Source: Amblyomma americanum
Taxonomy: Eukaryota > Arthropoda > Arachnida > Ixodida > Ixodidae
Direction: 5' to 3'
NCBI RefSeq assembly: GCF_052857255.1
Contig: NC_135498.1
Location: 164,048,124 to 164,112,123, forward strand
Length of the DNA: 64,000 bases
The position numbers were made by a program, and so were the translations under genes. Below the pieces are notes generated by a model. It was given only the letters and a program-made list of their open reading frames with translations, was not told the origin of the DNA and searched no databases. This document shows, one piece after another, positions 44,610 to 56,668 of this stretch. Every line of letters starts with the position of its first letter. Position 1 is the stretch's first letter.

Positions 44610-45840
44610 CCGCTCGTAGTAAGGCTTGAGGCGGACAACGCGTACCACCTCAGGGTGCTGGGAGTGCCGAGTCTTCTGAAAGCCGTCAGGAACGACCTCA
44701 TAGTTCAGGTCTCCAAGTGGCCTGATGAATTTTTAAGGTCCAGAATACCGGCAGAGGAGCTTCTCGCTAAGTCCGCGTCGGCGAATGGGAAACCAGACCC
44801 ACACACGGTCTCCTGATGAGTACCGAGCATCACGGCGTCGGAGGTTATAGTGTTGGGCATCTCGGCCTTGTTGGTCGGGAATCCTCACCCTGGCCAGCTG
44901 ACGAGCCTCTTCAGCGAGGTGCAGGAAGGTGTGAAGATCCGCATTCGGGTCGATGTCGTCCACATGCGGTAACATGGCGTCTAGCATCGTGGTCACTTCG
45001 CGGCCCTAAACGAGACGGAACGGTGGCATGTTTGTCGTTTCCTGAACGGCCGTATTGTATGCAAAGGTGACGTACGGGAGCACTTCGTCCCAAGTTTTGT
45101 CCTGAACGTCGACATACATGGAGAGCATGTCACCTAGCGTTTTGTTTAAGCGTTTCGTTAAACCGTTCGCCTGAGGGTGGTAGGATGTCGTCCTTCGGTG
45201 GTCTGTATGACTGTGGAGTAAAATCTGCTGTAGGAGGTCAGCCATGAAAGCTGTACCCCTGTCGGTGATTAGGGTCTCCGGGACACCGTGACGCAAAACG
45301 ATCTGATGGGTGAAAAATTTTGCTACGTCAAGGGCTGTGGCACTTGGCAGAGCTGATGTTTCCGCGTATCGGGTCAGATAGTCAGTTGCCACGATGACCC
45401 ACTTGTTTCCCGAATGAGAAAGAGAGAACGGGCCCAACATGTCCATCCCGATCTGCTGGAAAGGCCGCGATGGTGGTGCTATAGGCTTCAAGAATCCAGC
45501 AGGTTTTGTTGAGGGCACTTTGCGACGCTGACAGCCTCGGCACGTTCTGACGTAGTGTGCAACGTCCGACTGAAGGCGGGGCCAGTAATACTTCTCTTTG
45601 AATCTTGCAAGCGTGCGGGCTACACCCAAATATCCAGAACTCGGTTCATCGTGTGAACCTTGAAGTATTTCGTCCCTTAGGCTCGTCGGTATAACAATAA
45701 GGTATTGCTGATTGTTTGCGGCGAAATTTTTCTTTACGAGAGCACCATGGCGAACGCAGAGAGACGCTACTGAGCGCTTGAAAGCCTTCGGGATGGTCGG
45801 GCGGGTCCCGTTAAGAAACTCAATGAGGTCCCGAAGTTCT
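44610..45840 (-). pseudogene. Integrase of gypsy element 3 (stops; catalytic Glu changed)
   Basis: In the same frame as RNase H. Zinc finger 'HDEPSSGYLGVARTL...CRGCQRR' (second His replaced by Tyr). Core: 'FQQIGMDMLGPF' (D), 'TLITDRGTAF' (D), but 'NGLTKRLNKT', where the catalytic Glu is Lys. Then 'FAYNTAVQETTNMPPFRLV', TAG at 45006-45008, 'MTTMLDAMLPHV', 'GDRVWVWFPIRRRGLSEKL', TAA at 44733-44735 (at the Tyr of the GPY/F motif), and on to 'LGDLNYEV' and 'VVRVVRLKPYYER', ending near 44610. Confidence 0.85.
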
Positions 45841-45854
45841 GGGTCGGCATATTG

Positions 45855-47186
45855 TTAGTCAGCAAGGCTCGTTGCACTGATCGCATTTAAGGTGATGTCG
45901 TCGTCGTAGTTGCCGTCCTCCGTTGGGGATTCGACGGGGGCACGTGAGAGGCAATCGGCATCCGAGTGTTTCCGGCCGGACTTGTACGCCACTGTCATGT
46001 CGTATTCTTGGAGGCGTAAACTCCATCTGACAAGGTGGGCTGATGGATCTTTGAGGGTCGCAAGCCAACACAAGGCATAATGGTCCGTTACTACAGTAAA
46101 ACGTTTTCCATAAAGGTAGGGTCGAAATTTCGACGTCGCCCACACGATCGCTAGACACTCTTTCTCAGTTGCTGAGTAGTTAGCTTCAGCGCGAGACAAA
46201 GAGTTGCTGGCGTAAGCGATGACTCGCTCTCGACTGCTGTGGATTTGAACCAGAAAGGCACCCAGGCCTACGTTGCTTGCGTCAGTATGAAGCTCCGTAT
46301 CTGCGTTTTCGTCGAAGTGAGCCAGAACTGAAGGTCCTTTCAGGTGGCGTTGAAGAGATTCAAATGCTTGTGCTTGAGGGGCATCCCACGTGAAAGGCGT
46401 GTCTGTCCTTGTCAAACGCGTCAGGGGCTCGGCGATTTGAGCGAAATCTTTCACAAAGCGACGGTAGTAGGCACATAATCATAGAAAGCGGCGGACTTCC
46501 TTTTGGTCCTGCGGTGGAGGGAAATTGGCAATAGCTTTGGTTTTGTCCGGGTCGAACTCCCTCGCAACTGACGACGTGACCCAAGAACTTAAGCTCAGGG
46601 TAAGCAAAGCGGCATTTCTCCTTTTTTAACGTTAGCCCAGAAGACGTTATGGCTTGCAGCACAACTTCAAGGCGCCGAAGGTGCTCCTCGAACGTTGGGG
46701 CGAACACAACAACGTCATCAAGGTAGACGAGGCATGACTGCCACTTCAGGTCTGCCAGAACTGTGTCCATCAGCCGTTGGAACGTCGCGGGTGCAGAGCA
46801 CAAACCAAATGGCATTGCCTTAAACTCATAGAGCCCGTCCGGAGTAATAAATGCGGTTTTTTCTTGGTCCCGTTCATCGACCTCGATTTGCCAATATCCT
46901 GATTTGATGTCCATGGATGAGAAATATTTTGCATAGCAGATGCGATCGAGAGGATCGTCGATTCGAGGAAGGGGATAAACATCTTTTTAGTTACTTTGTT
47001 TACGCGACGGCAGTCCACACAAAACCGCAGTGTGCCATCTTTTTTCTTCACGAGGACGACAGGTGCCGCCCAGGGACTACGAGAGGGCTGAATGACGTCG
47101 TCTCGAAGCATCTCCTTAACTTGACGGCTGATTGCGGCGCGTTCCGTGGAAGACACGCGGTAAGGTGACTGTCTGAGAGGGTGCAC
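45855..47186 (-). pseudogene. Reverse transcriptase-RNase H of gypsy element 3 (two frameshifts)
   Basis: Three frames in order. 47186-46770: '[19 protein letters not shown]', '[20 protein letters not shown]'. 46914-46360: '[20 protein letters not shown]', '[15 protein letters not shown]', '[12 protein letters not shown]' (YLDD intact). 46454-45855: '[13 protein letters not shown]', '[13 protein letters not shown]', '[11 protein letters not shown]' (RNase H D-E-D intact). Frame changes occur near 47000-46915 and near 46500. TAA at 45855-45857 precedes integrase in the same frame. Confidence 0.86.
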
Positions 47187-47190
47187 GGCG

Positions 47191-48236
47191 TCATCTGTAA
47201 TTATCTGATGTTTTGGCGAAGTGTGTTCTGCCGACGCGGGAAGAAGTCGAGAAGGTATCGCCGTAGCTCTGGAGGAGATTTTCTACTTGGCCTCTCTGCT
47301 GCGGCGAAAGTGCGGGGTTAATGTCGTACTGGAAGTCGGGAACACCGGTGTGAACTTCTGTTGACGACACCATTGCAAGACTGGGCGCTCGTCGAATGTC
47401 GGCGATACCATGAACGTGGGCCACAGTTGTCCCAAGGCTAAGATGTTGGTGCTCACTGCCAAAATTCGTATGCAGGACTTCGGTTTCTCCGTTTTCGAGG
47501 TAAACGACCCCTCTGACGACAGCAAGGCAGCGGTCGAAAAGCATAATTGGTTTGCATTCGACGACACCTTCAAGCTTTCGCAGCGTCTTCGCGCCGACAG
47601 AGACCAAAACGCTCGAAGGGGGTGGTATGGTGACGTCATCAAGGATGGAAAGAGCCGCGGGACGTTCGAAAGCACTGTGGACTGCGTTCTCGGTGCAGAA
47701 CGTCACTGACTTCGATTTAAGGTCAATGACCACGCCATTTTCTGTCAAAAAATTCATTCCGAGGATTACGTCCCGGGAACACTGGTCGAGTACGACGCAG
47801 GTGGCCAAGTACGTGTCCTCTTCGATGGTTAATCGTGATGTGCACGTGCCAGCTTGGGTGATCAAACGACCCCCGGCAGTACGAAGCTGTGGGCCCATCC
47901 AAGGTGTGGTCACCTTTTTCAGAGTCGCGGCAAAAGGTCCACTGATTACCGAGTAGTCGGCGCCGGTGTCCACAAGTGCGGTGACGTCGGTACCGTCGAT
48001 TTAAATGTTCAGATCAGCAGTTGTAGTCGTAGGTGTACGGGAGCGTCGCGGAGTCCGCTCACGGCTGCGGTGCGGCACCAGGCGGTTTCGTTGCGGCGAA
48101 GAATTGGTGCGGCGAGGCGTGTTATCGATTTGGTGATCGTCGGTGAGTCGTATAAGCGGTCGGTCATGTTTGTACAGCAGTGGAGGATCTTGGACATGTC
48201 GCAGGTGAGCAACCTTGCCCCCAAAGGTTGCCGCTT
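47191..48236 (-). pseudogene. Protease and linker of gypsy element 3 (one stop)
   Basis: The frame runs -1 relative to the gag end and is open from the gag stop through an Arg/Thr-rich lead to a TAA at 48003-48001, then 'DVTALVDTGADYSVI' (DTG), 'VILGMNFLTENGVVIDL' and '[20 protein letters not shown]'. The last is the linker that leads to RT. A frameshift near 47190 joins RT. Apart from the TAA the protease core looks complete. Confidence 0.83.
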
Positions 48237-49612
48237 CTAGTTTTCCCGACGGGGACTAGAAGACCTTCCACGCGAAATGTCGGCGGAAAAACGTTGCGGA
48301 GACGAGAAACGACGTGGAGACGGCGACCGGGCATAGCAGTGTGGTGTTTCGGGTGTCGCGGCCAAGTAATCGCTTATTTCTGGAGGCCATTGACCACGCT
48401 GCGGTCGGGGCGCATCGACATGATATCCCTGCAGACCCATACGTCGGTAACGACAGTTGCGGTAGACGTGACCGGGCCCGCCGCAGTGATAGCACAGAGG
48501 GCGATAATCGGCGTACGCCAGACGTCGCTCTTCCGAGTGAGAACCTGAGAAGGGTGAGGTGGGTGTGGTTGGCGGTGAATGTGGCCAGGTGTATCCGGGC
48601 GACTTGGAGGCGGCGGTGGACGGCGAACGGCTGCGGCGTATGTCATCATCTGGGGTAATGTGTTCGGGTGAAGAGGGGCTGGCGGCGTGAGCGCCTGTTG
48701 GACCTCTTCACGAATAATGTCCGAAATGGAAGAATCTTGCGGCGACTCCGGGGCTGGAAAGAGCTTTTGAAGCTCTTCGCGTACGACTGTCTGAATGGTT
48801 TCCCGAAGGATGTCGTGACAAGAAGCATCGACACCGCTGGTAGACATCAGCGACGTCGGACGCTCGTACTGTCTGGATCTCATGTCGAGCATCTTTTCCA
48901 TCGTAGTGGCTTCGGAAACAAATTCTGTGATCGTTTTGGGCGGGCTTCGAGCTAACCCAGCGAAGATCTGCTCCTTGATGCCCCTCATAAGAAAACGCAG
49001 CTTCTTCTCTTCGGGCATCTTGTGATCAGCCCGGCGGAAGAGCTTCGCCATGTCCTCGGAGTAAACGAGGACGGTCTCGTTTGGTAGTTGGACGCGTGTC
49101 TGGAGGAGCAGCTCGGAACGTTCTTTCCTGAGGACGGTGGTAAAAGCCTGCAAAAACTGAGTCTTGAAGGAGCCCCATGTAGTTATTGTGGCTTCTCTGT
49201 TCTCAAACCATATATGAGCTGCACCCTCCAGTGAAAAAAAAACACGTGCTGCAGCCTCGAGTCGTCAGCCCACCTGTTGTATTGGGCTACGCGCTCGAAC
49301 TTTTCGAGCCAGTCCTCCGGGTCCTCACCTGGGAAACCTTGAAAGGTGGGTGGTTCGCTTGGCTGCTGCAGCACGACAGACGGCCAAGGGATGGCATCCG
49401 GCATGCTGACGGAGGTGTTTGTGGGCACTGATGGTCGCGCTGAGGTCAGTTTCCTAGCGGTCGGACGAGACTGCAAAGGCCCGAACTCTGGTTGCAGTCC
49501 TTGGAGCCGCCGGCTACTTTGATGGGTGGGCGTAACTTCGGCTCTCAAGCTGTCAAGCGGGCAGTAGTCCCGGCTTCTTGGAGGGGTCTTGAGCATGGGG
49601 TGCACTACCCAG
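48237..49612 (-). pseudogene. Gag polyprotein of gypsy element 3 (frameshifts)
   Basis: Starts after the PBS, probably at the Met of 'PMLKTPPRSRDY' (about 49597). Frame 49632-49183 carries 'FQGFPGEDPEDWLEKFERVA' and 'SRLQHVFF'; frame 49153-48374 carries 'LPNETVLVYSEDMAKLFRRA', 'MPEEKKLRFLMRGIKEQIFA' and 'ILRETIQTVVREELQKLF'. A further shift near 48500 leads to the knuckle CYHCGGPGHVYRNC and to the tail ending 'SPRREN' with TAG at 48239-48237, the same ending as element 1. Confidence 0.83.
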
Positions 49613-49623
49613 CACCTCCACCA
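49608..49623 (-). other. Primer-binding site of gypsy element 3
   Basis: TGGTGGAGGTGCTGGG on the minus strand, three bases after the 5' LTR end; identical to that of element 1. Confidence 0.72.
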
Positions 49624-49626
49624 AAA

Positions 49627-49781
49627 TGTCACGCATGAATGCGGTGATCACTAAACACAGGAACGCAGGATCCGACGAACGTCTCCACCACAGCTGAAGA
49701 TCGCTGACACCTCCGCTTCCTCTTCGAGAGGGCGCGTGCTTCAGGTCAGCGCTAAGCTAAAATGCGGAATGCACTGTGTCA
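49627..49781 (-). repeat. 5' LTR of gypsy element 3
   Basis: 155 bp, TGACACAGTG...GCGTGACA on the minus strand; very short for a gypsy LTR. Confidence 0.87.
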
Positions 49782-50784
49782 ATATGTTTCCGAAACTGCG
49801 TTTCGCGACTTCATACTAGGCTAAGCTCGCGAAGTTTTCTTGTAATTCTGTAGTTATCAGATTTCCTAAGAATATTAGGTACTAGGAAAACTACTGCAAC
49901 TACCCTGAAATTACGGAGGTCCTATATAGCAATGCCTTTGCAGAGAATCACCACTTTCGCTATTGTCATTCTATCAGCAAAAATTTCAGTAGTTTCTAAA
50001 ACAGTCGTTTTGTGAGAAAAACACTTCCCATATTAAAATATCAAAATGCATTTGTGCTCTTCTGATGCTATCCTAGCAAGAACAGAAGTTGATCTTTAGA
50101 TTGTAAATTATGGTGCAGATTTGTGCAACATCAAGAAGAAATGAGCACGGCCAGGGCATTTCATGTGAAGGCAAGACAGCCGTTGCTCCTAACGGCAATG
50201 GAGTGAGTTCCAAGACAGGGCATTTGTAGCAAAGGACTCAGAGGAGAAGGTGGGCTGATTGGCTTAGGAGCGTCGCGTGGACAGCCGTCGCTGGCATACG
50301 ACACGATTAATTGGTGGCTTATGCAGAGAAGAGCCCTTTGTTCTGTACTGGGTATAGTGAGGGTAATGAAGATAAGAAAACAATTTTGTTTCGATTGGCC
50401 TAAGAATGGTGAGCCCAGTGGAGGAAGAAAACAGACTTGATCGTGTGAGTCGGACATCAGCCGGACAAAGGACAAAGCTGCTTTCGTGGTCATTCAGAAG
50501 GTTGCCCCAAAAGCCAACTAGGATGTTGTAGCGGAAGACTACCCACCATAAATCGCAAACGGATCACGAGTATTGTCGTCAACCTCGTGTACCATCTGCT
50601 TCCCTCTATCGTACCGCAACTAATACGCAGCGGAGGCGGGAAGCTACCAGGCATCATACCTGCCCTCTGTCGTAGCGCCTCAACAGAGAGCCTTTTGAAC
50701 TTTGTGTGCTGTGTGTAAACAGCTTCAGCGGTGGGCGAGTCCCGTAAAACAGTCCTGCTCTTATAACCACCACGCACATCACTG
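49782..50784. other. No gene recognised
   Basis: The missing half of the pogo-type transposase was looked for here on the minus strand and not found. Minus frames at 50493-50161 and 50777-50490 show no known domain. Confidence 0.35.
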
Positions 50785-51560
50785 TCATTTCATCATCATC
50801 ATCATCAACGTCCACCTGACTACACCCAGTGTAGGGAAAAGGCTACTCCCATGTCTTTCCAATTAACCCTGCCCTTTACCAGCTGCGCCAACCCTGTGCC
50901 TGCAAACTTCTTAATCTCATCCCCCCACCTAACCTTCTGCCGCCCCCTGCTATGCTTGCCTTCTCTTAAACACCGGCGGTTATCTTGCCTTCGCATTACA
51001 TGCCATGCCGAAGCCCATTTCTTTCTCTCGTTTTCGACTAGAACATCATTAACTCGAGTGTGTTCTCTCACCCTCTCTGCCCGCTTTCGGTCTTTTAGCG
51101 TTACACCTATCAGTTTTCTTTCCATGTCTCACTGAGTTGTCCTTAACTTAAGCTGAACCCTTTTCGTTAGCCTGCACGTTTCTCCTTCGTAGGTTAGTGC
51201 CGGTAATATACAGCTGTTGTACACTTTTCTTTTCAGGGATATGGGTTAACTGATATTCAATATCTCAGAGAACCTGCCTTATGCGCTCCACTCCATTCTC
51301 ATCCCTCTAGTTATTTGCCTCTCATGGTTTGGATTCGCTGTGACTACCTGCCCTAAGTAGACGTATTCCTTTACCACTTCCAGCACCTCGATGCCAATTG
51401 TCAACTGTTGTTTCCTTTCTAGACTGTTGAACATTAGTTGGTTTTCTGCATATTAACTTTTAGACACACCGTTCTTCTCCGCCTCTCTAACCCTTGATCA
51501 TTTTTTGCAGTTGACCTCCTGAGTGACTCATCAAGGCAATGTAATCAGCGAATTTACTCA
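50785..51560 (-). mobile_element. RTE-type LINE 3' fragment (minus) with GAT-repeat tail
   Basis: The minus frame 51125-50820 gives 'MERKLIGVTLKDRKRAERV', 'REHTRVNDVLVENERKKWAS', 'AWHVMRRQDNRR', 'RGRQKVRWGDEIKKFAGTG' and 'NWKDMGVAFSLHWV', the full RTE C-terminal signature. The 3' tail on the minus strand is (GATGAT)n at about 50800-50786. Upstream to about 51560 the sequence continues as decayed RT. A 5'-truncated copy. Confidence 0.8.
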
Positions 51561-53035
51561 AGTTGTGTTTGGACTGATCACAGCCATGACAGCAAATGAA
51601 ACCATAGTGGGCGCGTTCCATTCGCGCAACGCATTTGATCTACTCCAATCAAGGGCTCATTTTAGAGCTAAGGCTGCTATGATCAAAAGTCATTAGGCTG
51701 TATGGTTGCATGTTAAGGCGCGTAGTGCACCACCCACGGGGACCTTTGACGGCCAGGTCTTAAAAGTTGAGGAAGAGTTGTCTTCACTGGAACAATAATT
51801 AGGGCCGAGCAGTTGTCACAAGTCCGTTAAGATTTAGGCTATGAAAACAAACCAGACGCCTGAGAACTTTTCAGCCAGGCTGTAGATGTTGCCCTTATGT
51901 GCATCTCCCCAGCGAAGGTGAAAGTAGTCTATTATGAAACATTTTATTAAGTGAAGGCAAGACGCCATAAGCCCGCAAAATAGAAACCTGCGAGGAGGGT
52001 ATTTGACCCGTCTCGCACGTACCTCATGTTGACAGTCTTCCACGCAACAATACATATAACAAAAAGAGGCCATAAGAAATTAACAGGAGACGAAAGGTAG
52101 TTCGTATGGTGTATTGGACACAGTCGCTACAAAAACGATCTCTGCTTTCGCCCGCATTCTGAATCAAAACGCGACAGGTTGAGTTGTAACCCCCCCTCCC
52201 CACCACTTGCGACGTTAGCTTCAATTTCTTCAGAGCTCTCACTCGGCGACTACATTAGTAAGACCAACAATGATGAAACGGGCACGCAGAGCGCACATGC
52301 TCAAAAGCGCCGCCTTCTGGATTCCCCACAATACCAGTGCCACGGGCCAGGAGATAAGCACGAGGATTTTCGATCGTCACATGCGCCTCCGCCGATGTGC
52401 TGTTCTCCGGAGAAAACCCTCTTATTGCTCTTACTGAAAGCAGGTGTAGAGCTGTGTGAGGCGCCTGCGTCGCCAGAAATACGGTACGCAGTTGTACGCA
52501 AAGGTTCCTGTTGAATAAAAATTCAGTGCGGGTTCGTAAAACAAAAGCCAATCAGCGAAATTTTTCATTGTGCAATCGTTTTTCGTCTCAATACGCATGT
52601 TTTATTTTTCTCCAGTGCTTGACGCACAGAGGTCAAATTAAGATCAAGAATACTGCTCAAAGATGAGCACTCAAGAATAGAAAGATTTGACGAAGAATTT
52701 AACTGTGCGCTGTAAAGCGACATCTCAAACAACGAGCCGCAGTTTTTGGGAGCTCTACAAGACTTTACTAAGGAGTTTTTTTTTCTTTACCGCCGCCATA
52801 GTTTAAATGTATAAAGTTGGGCATAACACGCATGATCCGCGCAGCACAAAGTAGTCAGAATATAGTCCGTCCTTCGCCCCTTTTGGCCTGGCCACTGCTT
52901 CAGTGTTCATGTACCTCTTAAATCATGAAGGTCTGCTCAGAACCTTCACTCTTTGTGCCAGTAGGCCTTCTGCTAATTTCGGTAAAATTTCTTAGCACAT
53001 TTCACACTAGTGTGCAGCAGTGCTTGCTCATTTCG
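51561..53035. other. No gene recognised; region 3' of FAAH2-like gene A
   Basis: On the minus strand this follows the stop codon of gene A; a 3' UTR may lie here, but no polyadenylation site could be fixed. A CCCCCCTCCCC run occurs at 52190. Confidence 0.35.
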
Positions 53036-53459
53036 CTACAGGACCATGCTCGTACCGACCCCATCGAAGGGCCCCTGCCAACCTTCGAAACCCTTCTCTA
53101 GTTCCGCAGCCACGGCGAGACATAACCTGTCCATGTAAGGAGCGGCGATGACTTGTACTCCCAGGAGTCTTCCATGGAATGTAATACCTATAGGAATGGC
53201 CGTGCTAGGACAACTGTCAATGTTGGCGACAGACGTGAGCGAACTGTGGCCTGGCCTCAAGACATGTTCGTTCTGAAACGGCGCCGGTCCAAAAGCAGCC
53301 GGGCAGATTAGCACTACATTATCGCGCAGAGTAGGCAAAAGGCGATCTTTGAAATCCTACGCCATAGCCAGATAGTAGCACGTCGATTCGGGGTTGGGCT
53401 TGAGCACGGAGTTGCGCTCCAGTAACGTGACCAGGAAAGCAGGAAAGATGTGCATAGAC
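53036..53459 (-). pseudogene. FAAH2: FAAH2-like gene A, last exon with nonsense codon and lost acceptor
   Basis: Encodes the C-terminal part of the amidase. From 53459: 'SMHIFPAFLVTLLERNSV', 'ESTCYYLAMA', then TAG (53359-53357), then in the same frame 'DFKDRLLPTLRDNVVLICPA', 'GRLLGVQVIAAPYMDRLCLA', 'VAAELEKGFEGW' and a natural stop at 53038-53036. The motifs on both sides of the TAG belong to one FAAH2 segment (HxFPA...LGVQV.AAPYxDRLCLAVA), so the TAG most likely replaced a Gln codon (CAG). At the exon start the pyrimidine tract ends ...TTTTCTAT where AG is expected (53461-53460). Both defects point to a pseudogene. The alternative, use of the new TAG as acceptor, would shift the frame. Confidence 0.82.
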
Positions 53460-56400
53460 ATAGAAAATGGAAACAGTTTCGTTTAGAAAGCGCAGATATC
53501 GAGCAAGGCATTTCAGTTTTCTGTCGTCTTATTCAGTTTCCTAATAAGACTGTGAGCAACTGGCCGAGACCACTACTCTGCTACGCCTATTTGTTCATCA
53601 CCTGAAAGGGCTCTTCTAGCACCGATTATCACCTCACGGTGAGTGCAATAAAAATTACGGTTAACAAGATTAGACTTGATTAACCTTGTTCAATGTTTCC
53701 GGGTGTGCGTTTTGCCTGAAAATTTTGGACGCTTTATTATGCTCCACCATATTTACATATTCTTATAAGATGTCTGTGCACAACATCACACACTCGAAAA
53801 AAATCTCAGTAGATTCCCCGACGAAGTCCTTTACTTCTGGTGTTCCATTAATTTTCTGAACATTCCTTCGTACCAAGTCACTGTTTGATGGATTCTAGGC
53901 ATGTTATCGGAGGCGTCCTGTAGATGGTAGCGCGTCGTGGCAACTAATTTTCCCTCCTGAAATCAGCCCTGTGCCGACAAAAGGTTTCGAGTCATTTCGA
54001 GCAATTTTATCTGTAATAGGACGCTTTCTTTCGACTTTTTTCTTTCCAAGGCGTCAAAAATTTTTAGATTAAAAAAATTACCTTTAGTGCTGCAACGCAG
54101 TGCAGAACTACCATCCATGAATCTCTATGCTGCGATGCTTCTCTTTAGCAGCATTGCATTTCTTGTTATTCCCATGGGAAAACTGCGCGTTTACATTCGC
54201 AGTGTTTTTCTTGGGCGTTCCGCTGATCATTTTTTAACTACGTGCTGAACAGTTAACAAATTTAACAGAAAAGTAGAGCTACAAGGTTTGGTTGGGTACA
54301 AGGCTGCATAGTGGTCATCATCATCAGCTGACTATGACGACGCCCACGGCAAGGCAGAGGCTTCTCCCATATCTCTGCAATTAACGTTGTTCTGAAATGG
54401 GACATTGCAGACGCCGACCACAACATAAAAACATACACAAAAATCGCTTCCGCTCCCGTGCGGGAGCCTTGTTCTCAGTAAAAACGAGGACCGGGTGCCC
54501 CAGCTTATGTATGCTTGAAAAGGGGGTGCAGGGGGCGTGCGTAAGCAGTTGTCAGATTTCCGCAGTATCGGTTCAAGGTGCAGCTCGTCTGTATCGTTGT
54601 CCGGTGCCATCTGTAGTCGCCCTATCCCCGCGAAGTTCCTTATTTAATCCGCCCGCCTAACTTTCTCACGCGCCCTGCTAAGCTTGCCTTCTCTTTGCAT
54701 TTCCATAGAAAACCCAAGATTTATTGGCCGAGAGGGAGTTTCTTTCGGCAAATAATTGAATAATCTGACTGCGAGAGGTGACTGCCTGACCTGACCATAT
54801 TAGATTTGCTAGTCAAGTTAATTTGTCGAAAATTGTCGTTTTGTCTAGTTTTTTTGCAATTACATATGCAGTCACGCCGAAATATAATACAAGGGAGTGT
54901 TTAGTACATTACATGTACACAAAACATATTCAATCGTACTCAGTACTAGCGATTTCACTTCCGTAAATTAAAACCAACGAAGGTTAACTATGTTAGGAAT
55001 GCTTGTTGTCGATGCAGGAAAGCAATTCTAGCCGCGTGGTGTCATTGGGGCAAATGACATGGAAAATGAATTAGTGCTCTATACAGTTTTATGATGGCGG
55101 TCGGGGCATGAGAAAACGTGAGATGGCGAAGTCACGTGCTAAAGTAGACTGATGGAAATTTATAGTACTGATATATAGGCGAAATGATGTTCTTCCGTGG
55201 GAACCTGCGTTACGCAAATTTAGTTCACATTTCTCTAAACTCCTCCTGCACTTGCACTCATGAAGCTGTGCGCATAAATCTCACAAAGAAAAAAAACGAA
55301 AAAGGGCACTTAAGCTCCGCCTTCAAGGTATAAAGTGAGAGCTTAATGCCGACATATGCAGAAGGTTATACTCTACTTCACATTCGTAGATCCCTGGGAG
55401 TCCTCATACTCCGCCTGTCGCAGTAGTACAGGGGTGAAGCGAGGCGCCACTGCCTTGCGATGGCAGGTGCTCCCGGAGGCGAGACTTTTCTGACCCAGGT
55501 TGCTCTCCCCGAGCGACCAACGATTAACTGCCACCTGCAACGGTTGACACTTTGCTCACTATGCGGCTGGCTGGTTCTGGTGACACCGCACGGTCACGTC
55601 ATCTAGGTGGCCCACCTGCCTCCAAGATTTCTCTCAGGGCACCACCTACCAGAGTCACGCTCATGATTTTTCGCCCACAACGTCGACATCAGATTTTGTT
55701 GACAACGCGGCCTTTAAAGCACGTTAATATTGATTTCAACATCCCAAGGTTGCACTGGCAGTGAGTGGAGAGCTTCAGGTTACTTTTGACCACATGAAGT
55801 TTTTGACGTTACACTTAGGTCAGCACACAAAAGAGCGTTCAATCCACGTACGTCGCAAGGCGCCCAACATGCAAACTGGCCCTCAAGATGAAGAAAGTCG
55901 TAGGTGGTAAGCGTCTACGAATGCATGTTCGTTGCAGGTCCCGGTTGCCTGACTTCTTCACAGGTCATGCTTAGACAGCCGGCACAACAGCACGCCAACA
56001 ACCACCTAGAACGAAGTCACAGCTTCTCTGCTCTGTAATTTTTAGAGAAATCGAGTGACCGGAGTTGGTATCTTGAATAATAGCTGCCACGTGCACCCGT
56101 CTGTCAAAGAAATAGGCACCGAAAGAATGGGAAGCTTTAATAACATCCGCGCAGCGCCTTGACTTGGCGGTCTTGAGTAATTTCCAAACTAACCTGAAAA
56201 ACACGTTTTAATTTTCACCTAAGCGCAACATTGCGTTCAACTCCGGACATTTGCCTTTAAACTCCATACAAACTGGAGTTCATGCGGTTAGTAAAGAAAG
56301 CCGAGTGCACTGTAACTGGGATTCAAAACTAAGCATCTCGCCGACTTTGTACCATGCACAGGCAGTGAATTGTTTTACTGAGAAAAAGTACGACAGCTTT

Positions 56401-56668
56401 GTTCAGCACGGTTCAGCTGTTCTTGTCACGTAGTATTGGTCGTTCCATACTGCGCATCATAAAGTTACACGGAACCCACGCCGGCTTAAAAGAAACGACT
56501 ATGATTTTTTTTAACTTGCTAAAAAAAATGACCATGGCCACAGCTGTCAACAACGTTTCATCGTTATGCTCTTCTGGAGATCTACTCGGAATATCAGCAT
56601 TTTGAGCAACCCTTCAACACACAAAATTACACAGTGATTTGAAATGTGCCGTGCAAACTACTACTTAC
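53460..56668 (-). other. Intron of FAAH2-like gene A
   Basis: Lies between the donor at 56668 and the expected acceptor at 53460. It contains an RTE scrap (54310-54720). A GC-richer stretch at 55390-55900 (GGGGTGAAGCGAGGCGCCAC, GCGATGGCAGGTGCTC) looks like dispersed repeat but is not identified. No other exon was seen; the phases of the two exons fit each other directly. Confidence 0.55.
54310..54720 (-). mobile_element. RTE-type LINE 3' scrap, itself interrupted
   Basis: Starts with the (CATCAT)n tail and GACTATGACGACGCCCACGG, continues to AATTAACGTTG at about 54391, and resumes at about 54605 (TCGCCCTATCCCCGCGAAGT, then CTTGCCTTCTCTTTGCATT). This is the order of the copy at 50.8 kb. About 54392-54600 is a foreign insert of unknown type. 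Confidence 0.55.

Larger units (their letters stand above)
44337..49781 (-). mobile_element. Ty3/gypsy element 3, full structure with both LTRs (minus strand)
   Basis: About 5.4 kb. On the minus strand: 5' LTR (49781-49627), PBS, gag, protease, RT, RNase H, integrase, 3' LTR (44494-44337). The LTR ends are TG...CA. The left side abuts the pogo-type transposase. The flanking bases (ATATG at right, TAAAT at left) do not form a clear target duplication, so one flank may have been rearranged. All domains are present but broken by several frameshifts and stops. Same lineage as elements 1 and 2. Confidence 0.9.

Noticed and set aside
53036..53356. A shorter last exon starting after the TAG (acceptor GGCGTAG|GATTTC)
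   Set aside because: The upstream exon ends in phase 2, so this splice would shift the frame, and clear FAAH2 coding lies on the other side of the TAG.
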